Shown here piece after piece: positions 45,086 through 54,695 of a stretch of DNA of 64,000 nucleotides. Both the position numbers and the translations under genes were made by a program. Origin of the DNA: Blastocatellia bacterium (GTDB lineage: Bacteria > Acidobacteriota > Blastocatellia > UBA7656); contig DATENM010000039.1 in NCBI GenBank assembly GCA_035275065.1, positions 186,001 to 250,000 of the forward strand, given 5' to 3'. Below the pieces are notes generated by a model that saw nothing but the letters and a program-made list of their open reading frames with translations, was not told the DNA's origin and searched no databases. Each line of letters begins with the position of its first letter. Position 1 is the stretch's first letter.

Positions 45086-45895
45086 TCAATTCCCCTTCAG
45101 GCGGTGCCGGGTCATTTTGGTGAGTTGCGGGAAGGTCTTGCCGAGGGCGTTGAGCACTGCGGCATCGAGCTTCAACAAAGGCCGTTTGATGATCTCTTCC
45201 GGACGCCCGGCAAAGGTCGTGACGTTCAGGTAAGCCCTCTCGCTTGCGGGTTTCAGCGCGAAATAGTAATTCGACACGCAGAGCCGCGGCGCATCAACCC
45301 GCACCTGATTGACCGAGTGCCAGCTTGTGCGGTTGGTCAGCATGACGACCAGCCGATTGAACCGTGAAAGGACGGTATGCGGCTGGCGAATCTTCTCGTC
45401 CCATAGCTCCAGGTTGCCGCCATTCTCCAACTGCCAGTCCGGCGACACATAAAACAACAGGTTCAACAGGCGATATCTGGCGCGGTCGCCGTCATGCGAA
45501 TTGTCTATGTGCGGGTTGAGGAAATCGCCTTTGCCCATCAGCGAAACGCCGGACGCATAAAGCGACGGATCGGCCTCAAGCCCCTCAAGCCCGGTGATCT
45601 CGGCGATGGCTTCGATCACCTGCGGGTGTTGAAAGGCGAACAGGCATTCGCCGATGCACGAGGCGTAGCGATTGACTTCGACGCCCGTGCGCTTGCGCTC
45701 GCGCAGCGAAGATTTCAAACTGAGCTGGTCAGGGTCTGGGAAGCTGCGGCTGATCTTCATGGCGTCATTTGCCGGCAGCAGGTCATCGATGAAGAAATGC
45801 TTGACCGGCTGCGCTTCGCGCCACATCTGCTTCAGTCCGGCGCTCTGCGCCCGGATACGTTCGGCAACAGCCTGCCCCATCTCATTGCGGTCCAT
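45086..45895 (-). CDS. 2-oxoglutarate/Fe(II)-dependent oxygenase (prolyl-4-hydroxylase-like)
   Basis: 269 residues. The double-stranded beta-helix core carries the iron facial triad: His and Asp in NPHIDNSHDGDRARYR and the distal His in TNRTSWHSVNQV, with the 2OG-binding Arg in PRLCVSNYYF. Family type is P4Hc/2OG-FeII. No signal peptide, so cytoplasmic. Targets may be proteins or small molecules. The ATG at 45895 begins MDRNEMGQAVAERIR; an internal ATG five codons later is an alternative. Confidence 0.82.
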   Translation of the reverse strand: MDRNEMGQAVAERIRAQSAGLKQMWREAQPVKHFFIDDLLPANDAMKISRSFPDPDQLSLKSSLRERKRTGVEVNRYASCIGECLFAFQHPQVIEAIAEITGLEGLEADPSLYASGVSLMGKGDFLNPHIDNSHDGDRARYRLLNLLFYVSPDWQLENGGNLELWDEKIRQPHTVLSRFNRLVVMLTNRTSWHSVNQVRVDAPRLCVSNYYFALKPASERAYLNVTTFAGRPEEIIKRPLLKLDAAVLNALGKTFPQLTKMTRHRLKGN

Positions 45896-46005
45896 GGGCT
45901 ACAACCTCCGCTTGCTTGGATAATTAATCAGCAGGGGGCAAATCGCTTAGACAATAGTGAACACTGACAGGCGGCAAAGGTCAAGGTTTTTTTACGTCGC
46001 CGCTT

Positions 46006-48519
46006 TTATCTTATCTGTACGCTGTGCGCCCGGCCATCGTCGGCGATATGAATAACCAGCTCATCAGCCGCCTTCGTCCAGCCGGCGCCGCGCCCGCCGG
46101 CCGTGATCGCCGCCAGCGGTTTGCCGTCGAGCGACACCGATGCGGCTCTCGGAGCCGATTTCACGATCAACGTAATGCCGCGCGCGCCGGCGTTATAGCT
46201 GCCTTCCGGGGCGCTGAGCTTGATCTGCATTCCTGCGCCTGACCGCGTGGCGCTCACCTGTGTGCGGCGAAAAGCGCCTTGCCTGTAGGCTTGTGTCGCG
46301 CCATCGTCTTCATACACGCTCGCCACCGCCTCGCCTTTGGTGTCGGGATAGATCGTGAGCGTCAGCGGGTCGAACGGCTTCTCGCCGACATAGTTCATCT
46401 CTGGCCCCATCGGAATCACCGCGCCGGCGCGCACGTACATCGGCACCAGGTCAATCGGCGCGTCGGCTTGAATCAGCGCGCCGCCCTTGAATCGCTTGTT
46501 TGTCCAATAATCAACCCATTCGCCTTCGGGCAGGTAAACCCGGCGGCTGGTCATATCGGGCTTCATCACCGGCGCGACCAGCAAGTCTGTGCCGATCATG
46601 AATTCGTCGTCCAGCGACAGCACATTGGCGTCGTTCTGATAATTCAAGACCAGCGGGCGGAAGATGGGCAGCCCCGTGCGGTGCGCGTCTTCGAGCTGGG
46701 TGTAGAGGAAGGGCAGCAGCCGGTAGCGCAGCTTCAGGTACTTGCGAATGATGTCTTCGTAAGCCTTGCCGAAGCGCCACGGCTCGTGATCGTAGGTGTC
46801 GATCTGCTGATGATTGCGCAGCATCGGCGCGAGGAATCCCGCCTCGTACCAGCGCGTCAGCAGCTCGGCATTCGTCCGTCCGATGAAGCCGCCGACATCG
46901 CCGCCGATGAACGGCACGCCCGACAACCCCATCGTCGTATACATCGGGATGCTCAACTGCAAAGTCTCCCACGTCGCCGTGTTGTCGCCCGTCCACATCG
47001 TCGAGTAGCGCTGATAGCCCGCGTAACCGGCGCGCGTGATGACATAGGGGCGCAGGTTTGGCTGTAAGCGCAGCAGCCCTTCATAAGTGGCGCGCGCCAT
47101 CAGCAGCGCGAAGACGTTGCGGTTCTTGCCGTAGAGCGAGCGCTCGCCTTCGTCGTCAAATATCAGGTCGGTTTGCGATTCGCCGGACTTATCAACGAAG
47201 TCCGACGGCTCGTTCATGTCTGTCCAGATGCCGGCGACGCCGTTGTCCGTGTAGGCGCGAAACAGGTCGCCCCACCAGCGCCGCACGTCTTCGCGGGTGA
47301 AGTCCGTGAAGACCGCTTTGCCCGGCCACACCTCGCCGACATACAGGTCGCCGTTCTTGCGACGCACAAAATAATCTTTCGCCACCCCCTGGTTGTAGAC
47401 GTAGTAGCTCTTGTCTTGCGACGTCAGCTCGGGCGCAGCCGCCGCGTCGGTCGCGCCTTTGGCCGGCGGCTGGTACTTGACGCCGGGATCGACGATGGGA
47501 ATCACCTTGACGCCTTGCTGTCTGAGCTTGTCGGTGAAAGCTTTCGGGTCGGGATAGCGCGAGGTGTCCCAGGTGAAAACGCGGTAGCCCTGCATGTAGT
47601 GGATGTCGAGGTACAGCACATCAAGCGGCAAGTCTTCCTCGCGGTAGCGGCGGACGATGTATTCGGCGACCGCTTGCGGATAATAGCTCCAGCGCGATTG
47701 CTGATGGCCGAGCGCCCACATCGGCTGCATCGGCATGCGGCCCGTCAGGTCTGTGTAGCGGCTGATGATCTTCTGCATCGACGGGCCGTTGAAGAAGTAA
47801 TAGTTCATCTCGCCGCCTTCGGCTGACCATGCGATGTATTCCTGCGACGACGCGCCAAAGTCGAAATGCGAGCGGTAGCTGTTGTCGAAGAAGATGCCGT
47901 AAGCGCGCCCGTTTTCCAGGCCGATGTAGAAGGGAATCGTTTGATAGATCGGGTCGGTGCCTTCTTTGTAGGCCGGGGTGTCGGAGTTCCAGTTGGTGAA
48001 CTGGCCGCGCCGTTTGTCGAGCGGCGCGGCTTTTTCGCCCAGCCCGTAGAAGCGCTCTTCGTAGCCGAGCCGTTTGGCGGCGGCAACCGTGGCGCTCTTC
48101 GGGTCATGCATCATCGGCTTGAAATCGCCGTTGATCAGCTCGTGAGTTTTGCTGTCGCGGAATTCGACCGTAAGCGGCGCGCGGCGGATGACGACTTCAA
48201 GCTCGTCTGTAGTGATGATGATCGCACCCGCTTGCTCACTGAGGTTCCAGCGCGTGGCGTCCCAACTCGCACGGGCAATCGCCCACGAATGATCGCGCGC
48301 CGGCAGCGGCTTCTTAAACGAAGCGCGCACGCGGACGAGATCAGCCGCCAGCACCGTGACCTGCACCTGCGAGCCATCGGCGCAGTTGATCAGCACGCCG
48401 TTTGCCGACCGGGTGAAGCTGCCCACCGCGCCGATGGGCTCAAGCCCCGCGAGGTCAATGGCGCTGCCGGTCAAGTTGACGAGAAAGAGCAAGCAGAACG
48501 AGGCGAGCAGTCTTTTCAT
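46006..48519 (-). CDS. Secreted alpha-glucosidase/xylosidase (GH31)
   Basis: 837 residues. Signal peptide MKRLLASFCLLFLVNLTGSA, then N-terminal beta-sandwich, (beta/alpha)8 barrel and C-terminal beta domains. GH31 marks: FYGLGEKAAPLDKRRGQFTN, DVLYLDIHYMQGYRVFTWDT, the nucleophile region GIWTDMNEPSDF (Asp434) and MGLSGVPFIGGDVGGF. The product probably hydrolyses alpha-glucosidic links outside the cytoplasm; specificity cannot be fixed by eye. The ATG at 48519 was preferred over GTG at 48528 because it starts directly at the signal peptide. Confidence 0.92.
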   Translation of the reverse strand: MKRLLASFCLLFLVNLTGSAIDLAGLEPIGAVGSFTRSANGVLINCADGSQVQVTVLAADLVRVRASFKKPLPARDHSWAIARASWDATRWNLSEQAGAIIITTDELEVVIRRAPLTVEFRDSKTHELINGDFKPMMHDPKSATVAAAKRLGYEERFYGLGEKAAPLDKRRGQFTNWNSDTPAYKEGTDPIYQTIPFYIGLENGRAYGIFFDNSYRSHFDFGASSQEYIAWSAEGGEMNYYFFNGPSMQKIISRYTDLTGRMPMQPMWALGHQQSRWSYYPQAVAEYIVRRYREEDLPLDVLYLDIHYMQGYRVFTWDTSRYPDPKAFTDKLRQQGVKVIPIVDPGVKYQPPAKGATDAAAAPELTSQDKSYYVYNQGVAKDYFVRRKNGDLYVGEVWPGKAVFTDFTREDVRRWWGDLFRAYTDNGVAGIWTDMNEPSDFVDKSGESQTDLIFDDEGERSLYGKNRNVFALLMARATYEGLLRLQPNLRPYVITRAGYAGYQRYSTMWTGDNTATWETLQLSIPMYTTMGLSGVPFIGGDVGGFIGRTNAELLTRWYEAGFLAPMLRNHQQIDTYDHEPWRFGKAYEDIIRKYLKLRYRLLPFLYTQLEDAHRTGLPIFRPLVLNYQNDANVLSLDDEFMIGTDLLVAPVMKPDMTSRRVYLPEGEWVDYWTNKRFKGGALIQADAPIDLVPMYVRAGAVIPMGPEMNYVGEKPFDPLTLTIYPDTKGEAVASVYEDDGATQAYRQGAFRRTQVSATRSGAGMQIKLSAPEGSYNAGARGITLIVKSAPRAASVSLDGKPLAAITAGGRGAGWTKAADELVIHIADDGRAHSVQIR

Positions 48520-48597
48520 AACGCCCACATCATAATCCCGCGCTCTGAAATTGCAAACGCGATTCGTGGCCCTGCCCGGATGCCGCGCCGCCGCGCA

Positions 48598-49548
48598 CTA
48601 ATAAATGTCCAGGTCGCTAGCCGAAGCGAGCTTGCCGCGATAATGCTCGCGCATCTCTTTGAGCAAGCCTTCGTCGGTGTCCTGCTCGCCGCCGAAAAAC
48701 ATCTGGTGGTAGAGCACGAGCAGAGCGGGCCTCGCCTTTGTCGCCAGCTCGGCCAGCTCTTTTGTAGAGGTGTGAAAGTGGGTGATGTACTGCCGCCAAG
48801 CCTCGCTGCTCTTGTCATAGCCTTGCTGCGTGTAGACCTCGTGCAGCAGGACGTCGCAGCCATTGCAGTTCTCGATGACGCTCGCAGAGGGCGCGCAGTC
48901 GCCCGAGATGACGATCACCCGGTCGGGCGTTTCGAAGCGATAACCGTAAGCTTCGGGCCACGAGCCGTGATGCACCAGGAACGCTTTGACGGTGACGTTC
49001 TGGTCTTTGTAGACGACGCCCGGCTTAATCTCATGCACGTTCACCTTGTAGCCGGTGCGGTTGCCTTTCTCCAACCCGTTGGTGCGGATGTCAATGTCTT
49101 CTTTGTAGGCGGCGAGCAGATGATCGGTCATCGCCTTGATGCCCTTCGGGCCGTAGACTTCGAGCGGCTCTTTTCGGCCCAGTACCCACGGCGAAAGGAT
49201 GAGGTCGGCATAACCGAGCGTGTGATCCGAATGCAAGTGAGTGGCGAAGGCGATCTTGAGATTCGCAACCGCCAGGCCCGCTACCCCCTTGCGCACGGCG
49301 GCCGCCGTGCGCCGCACGACGCCGGGGCCGAAGTCAACCAGGTACGGCGTGTTGTTGACAACGATGGCGACCGCGGGGCCGAAGCGGTCAGGGTTGGCCG
49401 CCGGGTTGCCAGTGCCGAGCATCACCACCTGGGTGTGCGTCGCGGGCGCGCTCTGCGGCTGTGAGCGGCCTGGGGAAGGGAGCAGCGCCGGCAGCAGAAT
49501 CAGCAGGGCGATGGCGGCACATTGAAAGGCCCGATTCTGAGATTTCAT
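48598..49548 (-). CDS. Secreted metallo-beta-lactamase-fold hydrolase
   Basis: 316 residues with a signal peptide (AIALLILLPALLPSPGRSQP). The MBL zinc motif is ATHLHSDHTLGY (HxHxDH); further ligands are in LVHHG and ISGDCAPS, with a C-terminal HFHTSTKELAELA. The pattern resembles RNase Z/arylsulfatase-like MBL enzymes, but the export signal argues for a small-molecule or sulfate-ester substrate. AGAGG is placed a few bases before the ATG at 49548. An inverted repeat separates it from the upstream gene. Confidence 0.85.
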   Translation of the reverse strand: MKSQNRAFQCAAIALLILLPALLPSPGRSQPQSAPATHTQVVMLGTGNPAANPDRFGPAVAIVVNNTPYLVDFGPGVVRRTAAAVRKGVAGLAVANLKIAFATHLHSDHTLGYADLILSPWVLGRKEPLEVYGPKGIKAMTDHLLAAYKEDIDIRTNGLEKGNRTGYKVNVHEIKPGVVYKDQNVTVKAFLVHHGSWPEAYGYRFETPDRVIVISGDCAPSASVIENCNGCDVLLHEVYTQQGYDKSSEAWRQYITHFHTSTKELAELATKARPALLVLYHQMFFGGEQDTDEGLLKEMREHYRGKLASASDLDIY

Positions 49549-49565
49549 CAATCACCTCTAGCGAA

Positions 49566-49643
49566 ATTGCCACGAAGGCACCAAGACATCAGGAATCACT
49601 ATACACTTCGTGTCCCTTGGTGTCTTGGTGCCTTCGTGGCAAT
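49566..49643. repeat. Perfect palindrome of GCCACGAAGGCACCAAGA type
   Basis: 23-base perfect arms (49566-49588 and 49621-49643) around a 32-base loop. The sequence belongs to the same construction style as the other palindromes, though its core differs. Confidence 0.9.
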
Positions 49644-49666
49644 GGCAGACGGATTCGCGACCCGCG

Positions 49667-50989
<1,323 letters not shown>

Positions 50990-51125
50990 AAGAATTCCTT
51001 TCTTGCAGTACGTCCGGTCTGCGCTTGTATTCAAGATGGAATTAAATCAGAGAATTGACCAGAGGCTTGCCGCGATGTTGCGCACTTTTAGCGACGGCTT
51101 GCTAAGCAGTAGGCGGGCGAGGGAG

Positions 51126-52043
51126 CTACCGCTTGCTGCTCTCGCGATAGGCGCGCGGCGGCAGGCCGGTGACGGCTTTGAAAATCTTGGTGAAGTGGCT
51201 CTGGCTTTGGTAGCCGACCATCGCGGCAATCTCGATGATCGGATGCGAGGTTTCAACGAGCAGGCGGCGGGCGCGCTCGATTCTCAGGTTGGCTAGATAA
51301 ACGTGCGGCGTCGCGCCGGTGATCTGCTTGAACAGGCGCGCGAAATGATACTCCGACAGGTAAGCCGCGGCGGCGATCTCTTCGAGCCCTAGCTCGCGCT
51401 CGTAGTTGCCATGCATGAACTCAAGCGCGCGCCGCAGGCGGCGGTCTACAGGCCCGACGCGCGACAATTCGATCTGCGCAGACTTGCGCACCGTCAGGTG
51501 TGAGCGCAACAGGTGAATGACCATCTGGCGCACCAGCGCGTCGAGCATGATTTCGTGACCGGGCTTTTCATTGACTGCCTCGCCGGCGACCTGACGGCCA
51601 ATCATCAGCAGCGCGTCGTCCGCCGCGCGCGGGGCGCGAAAGATAATCTCCGCGGTCGTCCGCGTCACATTCATCTCGGCGGCAAGCTCGTTGATGAGTG
51701 CCGGCTGAATGTGAATCGAAACGAAGTCAACTTCGTCGGCCTCTGCGGCGTGAAGTTGCCCCGCGCCTATGAAGGCCAGATCGCCAGCACTCAAAACGAA
51801 CTCCTGGTCACCGACGCAAGCCAGCATGCGCCCGGCAAGCAGCACCGTGACGGTGAACGCCGCGTGCGCGTGCGCTTCAAACCGGCAATGCGCCGTCAGC
51901 GTGCGCCGGATGCTGTATTCGGGCCGCGACACGAACGCCTGAATCTCGTCGCCGAACGGTCCCTGGGCCGCGTCGCTTTCGAGCGCTTGCGGCGCGGGAG
52001 TCAGGCTGTCGGCTTCTTCGGCGATGTGTGATGGTTTAGACAT
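51126..52043 (-). CDS. AraC-family transcriptional regulator
   Basis: 305 residues. N-terminal cupin-like sensing domain (about 40-135) and C-terminal AraC double helix-turn-helix (about 205-300): LGLEEIAAAAYLSEYHFARL, FKQITGATPHVYLANLRIER and the second HTH IIEIAAMVGYQSQSHFTKIF. Effector unknown. Its ATG abuts the stop of the GDPD gene on the same strand, so the two are probably one transcript. Confidence 0.9.
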   Translation of the reverse strand: MSKPSHIAEEADSLTPAPQALESDAAQGPFGDEIQAFVSRPEYSIRRTLTAHCRFEAHAHAAFTVTVLLAGRMLACVGDQEFVLSAGDLAFIGAGQLHAAEADEVDFVSIHIQPALINELAAEMNVTRTTAEIIFRAPRAADDALLMIGRQVAGEAVNEKPGHEIMLDALVRQMVIHLLRSHLTVRKSAQIELSRVGPVDRRLRRALEFMHGNYERELGLEEIAAAAYLSEYHFARLFKQITGATPHVYLANLRIERARRLLVETSHPIIEIAAMVGYQSQSHFTKIFKAVTGLPPRAYRESSKR

Positions 52044-52949
52044 TCAGCGTTTGCTCGGCCACTTCACCCGCTCGTCCTTACGCCTGCCGGCCTGTGCGGC
52101 CAGCACATCGGCGAGGCGATTCGGGTAGTTAGTCATTATCGCATCAACACCGACCGCCAGCATACGGCGCATGAGCAGTTTGCTGTTGACCGTCCACACG
52201 GCGACGCCGATGCCTTCGGCGTGCAGAGCGGCGACCATGCGCCGCGTTGCCAGCCCGTAATGCAGGGCCGCTTCGTCAGCGCCGGCGCGTTTGACGGCAT
52301 TGATGATAGTGCGCGCCGTCATCTCGCCGCGACCGGGAATGGCGAACGTCGCGGCGGTGCGCAGCCGCCGCGCCTGCGCTTTTGCGCGTCTGACGATTTC
52401 ATGATCGAATGACAGCAGGGTAACGGCACGCTCCATTTTATGCTGCCGGACAAGCGTCAGCACGGCATCGAGCAACGACTGTTTGTCTTGTCGGCGATTG
52501 CCTTTCAATTCGATGTAGACGCGCTTAACGTTTGCCGCCGCCGCCATCGCCAGAACGCCACCGAGCCCAGGCACCGATTCGCCGGCAAAGCTCAGGCCGT
52601 CATCCTTTGTGAGCTTTGCCACACTTTGCGCCATCGCCCGAGTGCGCGGTCGCCGCGCCAGTCTTCGCGCAAACCAACTGCCGGCGTCGCTCGCCGCCAG
52701 CTCGGCGGCGGTCAAGGCGGCGACGGCTCCCATATGATCGGTCGTGCGGTTGAGACGCGCGTCGTGAATGACCACGGGTTGGCCGTCTGCCGATAACTGA
52801 ACATCAAGCTCGAAGCCGTCAGCGCCGAGCCCTATGGCAAGGCGAAACGCCGCCATCGTGTTTTCAGGCGCCAGTCCCGACGCGCCCCTGTGCGCGATGA
52901 TCAGAGGAGCAGCCGGTTGCCGGTTCTCAGTTGCCGGTTGAAGAGCCAT
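52044..52949 (-). CDS. Glycerophosphodiester phosphodiesterase
   Basis: 301 residues. GDPD barrel with the catalytic HRGASGLAPENTMAAF motif, ADGFELDVQLSADGQPVVIH and VWTVNSKLLMRRML. It hydrolyses glycerophosphodiesters to glycerol-3-phosphate and alcohol. The N-terminal 14 residues (LQPATENRQPAAPL) derive from a GCCGGTT-type tandem repeat, so the natural start may lie nearer IIAHRG. The AraC-type gene follows without a gap. No signal peptide seen, suggesting cytoplasmic action. Confidence 0.9.
   Translation of the reverse strand: MALQPATENRQPAAPLIIAHRGASGLAPENTMAAFRLAIGLGADGFELDVQLSADGQPVVIHDARLNRTTDHMGAVAALTAAELAASDAGSWFARRLARRPRTRAMAQSVAKLTKDDGLSFAGESVPGLGGVLAMAAAANVKRVYIELKGNRRQDKQSLLDAVLTLVRQHKMERAVTLLSFDHEIVRRAKAQARRLRTAATFAIPGRGEMTARTIINAVKRAGADEAALHYGLATRRMVAALHAEGIGVAVWTVNSKLLMRRMLAVGVDAIMTNYPNRLADVLAAQAGRRKDERVKWPSKR
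52911..52943. repeat. GCCGGTT-type tandem repeat at GDPD 5' end
   Basis: Tandem GCCGGTT/GTTGCCG units at the start of the GDPD coding sequence; read in frame it encodes a short Gln/Pro-rich leader. Confidence 0.65.
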
Positions 52950-53027
52950 GAGCTTTTTATTATGCCACTCGGTCGCTTGATTGCTAATTGTGAAGAAGGG
53001 GCAGACAACTGACAGGCGGCAACTGCT

Positions 53028-53492
53028 CTATCCGCGCGCGGCTTTTTCGGCGACTTTGTGGGCGCGCTGGCAGTTGGCGCAGACGCCGAATATCCGGTGG
53101 CTGTGGCGCAGCGGCTTGAAGCGGTAGCGGCGGGTGATCTCGTCTTGCAGTCGTTCGATCTCTTCGCTGTAGAACTCGATGAGCGCGCCGCACTCTGTGC
53201 AGATCAAGTGATCGTGGTGCGTGTGCTTGTACTCGTGCTCGTAGAGCATGCGCCCGTCGTGGAATTCCAGCTCGCGCGCCAGGCCGCAATCTTTCAGGAG
53301 CTTCAGCGTGCGATAGACCGTCGTGAAGCCGACTGTCGGGTCTTTCGCCTTGACGATGGCATAGAGGTCTTCGCTGGAAACGTGGCCTTCAGTATCGAGA
53401 AAGACGTCGAGAATGAGATCGCGTTGCGACGTGCGTTTGAGCCGCGCGCGCTTGAGGTGGTCGTGAAAGATTTGTATCTCTTCGCGCTCCAT
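53028..53492 (-). CDS. Fur-family transcriptional repressor
   Basis: 154 residues. N-terminal winged helix ([20 protein letters not shown]) and C-terminal dimerisation domain with [20 protein letters not shown] and [14 protein letters not shown]; the CxxC pairs bind structural zinc and the His/Asp positions fit the regulatory metal site. It could be Fur, Zur or PerR; the sequence does not settle which. ATG at 53492. No metal-transport genes are adjacent. Confidence 0.88.
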   Translation of the reverse strand: MEREEIQIFHDHLKRARLKRTSQRDLILDVFLDTEGHVSSEDLYAIVKAKDPTVGFTTVYRTLKLLKDCGLARELEFHDGRMLYEHEYKHTHHDHLICTECGALIEFYSEEIERLQDEITRRYRFKPLRHSHRIFGVCANCQRAHKVAEKAARG

Positions 53493-53670
53493 ACTCGGTT
53501 GCCAGGATTATACACGCGCGCCACTCAGCCGCAAAACTTTAAGGGCGCAAACCCGAAGGGGTGCCGCCTGTCGGCGGCCCGGTTGATTTCATTCGGGCGG
53601 TCGTTTATCCTCGTTCGTGGGTCGCTGCCGGCCACAGGCCAGTTCGTCCAAACCTGACATAAGAGAAACG

Positions 53671-54585
53671 ATGCTGACCAAATCCATTCTCCTCTACCTC
53701 TCCAACAGTCCGGGATTCAAGAACTTTCTGACGCGCTTCAAATCCTTCAACAACGTCACGCACCGCTTCGTCGCCGGCGAAGAGCTGGCCGACGCGGTTG
53801 CCGCTATTCGCGAGTTGAACCGCAAGCAGATTCGCGCCTCGTTCGACCACCTCGGCGAAAGCATTTCGTCCGAGGCCGAAACCCGCGCCGAAGTGCAAGA
53901 GTATACGGAAGTGCTGCAAGCCATCAGCGACCATGCGCTCGACTCGAACGTCTCGGTCAAGCTGACGCAGCTCGGCCTGGACGTCAGTCCGGCGCTCTGC
54001 TACGACAACACGCGGCGGATTGTCGAGGCGGCCGCTCGCCATCGCAACTTCGTGCGCATCGATATGGAAGACTCGCCGAAGACCGACGCGACGCTGGATA
54101 TCTTTCGCCGCCTGCGCGGCGAATTCGACAACGTCGGCATCGTCGTGCAGTCGTACCTCTACCGCACTGAAAAAGATGTTGATGAGCTGCTGGCCCTTGG
54201 CGCGCGCATCCGGCTTTGCAAAGGCGCTTACAAAGAGCCGGCGTCGGTAGCCTTTCAAGACAAGCGCGATGTGGATGCCAACTATGTCCTTGTCATGAAG
54301 AAGCTGCTGGCTTCGGGAATCTACCACGGCATCGCAACGCACGACGAAAAGATGATCGCGGCAACTCGCCAGTTCGCCGCCGAGCGCAAGATCAATGCCG
54401 ACCAGTTCGAGTTTCAGATGTTGTATGGCATACGCCGCGACCTGCAAGACCAGCTCGTCGCCGACGGCTATCGAATGCGCGTCTATGTGCCGTATGGGCG
54501 CTCGTGGTATCCCTACTTTATGCGGCGGCTGGCCGAGCGCCCGGCCAATGTCTGGTTCGTCATGAAGAACGTCATGAAGGGTTAA
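53671..54585 (+). CDS. Proline dehydrogenase (monofunctional)
   Basis: 304 residues. FAD-dependent PRODH barrel of the PutB type, oxidising proline to pyrroline-5-carboxylate. Motifs: NVSVKLTQLGLDVSPALCYD, RIDMEDSPKTDATLDIFRRL, LGARIRLCKGAYKEP and GIATHDEKMI, ending with the YVPYGRSWYPYFMRRLAERP substrate motif. The ATG at 53671 is preferred to an extended frame at 53617. No P5C dehydrogenase gene is adjacent. Confidence 0.93.
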   Translation: MLTKSILLYLSNSPGFKNFLTRFKSFNNVTHRFVAGEELADAVAAIRELNRKQIRASFDHLGESISSEAETRAEVQEYTEVLQAISDHALDSNVSVKLTQLGLDVSPALCYDNTRRIVEAAARHRNFVRIDMEDSPKTDATLDIFRRLRGEFDNVGIVVQSYLYRTEKDVDELLALGARIRLCKGAYKEPASVAFQDKRDVDANYVLVMKKLLASGIYHGIATHDEKMIAATRQFAAERKINADQFEFQMLYGIRRDLQDQLVADGYRMRVYVPYGRSWYPYFMRRLAERPANVWFVMKNVMKG

Positions 54586-54596
54586 TCGGAGAAAAG

Positions 54597-54630
54597 AAAA
54601 AGCCGCTCACGGTGAGCGGCTTTTTCTTTT
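54597..54630 (+). terminator. Rho-independent terminator of the proline dehydrogenase gene
   Basis: AAAAAGCCGCTC and GAGCGGCTTTTT form a 12-base stem around ACGGT, followed by CTTTT. Confidence 0.9.
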
Positions 54631-54633
54631 CCG

Positions 54634-54692
54634 TGTGGCGCAAGCTAACAGCTTGCGTCTGGTCTTGCGCAAGCTAACCGCCTTGCGCCACA
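54634..54692. repeat. REP-like palindrome with GCAAGCTAAC core
   Basis: TGTGGCGCAAG (54634-54644) pairs with CTTGCGCCACA (54682-54692); CAAGCTAAC occurs at 54641 and 54670. It sits just before the S41 gene's stop and resembles REP-type elements. Confidence 0.7.
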
Positions 54693-54695
54693 TGA

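Noticed and set aside
47866..49464. Plus-strand open frame antisense to GH31 and MBL genes
   Set aside because: It runs across two well-supported minus-strand genes.
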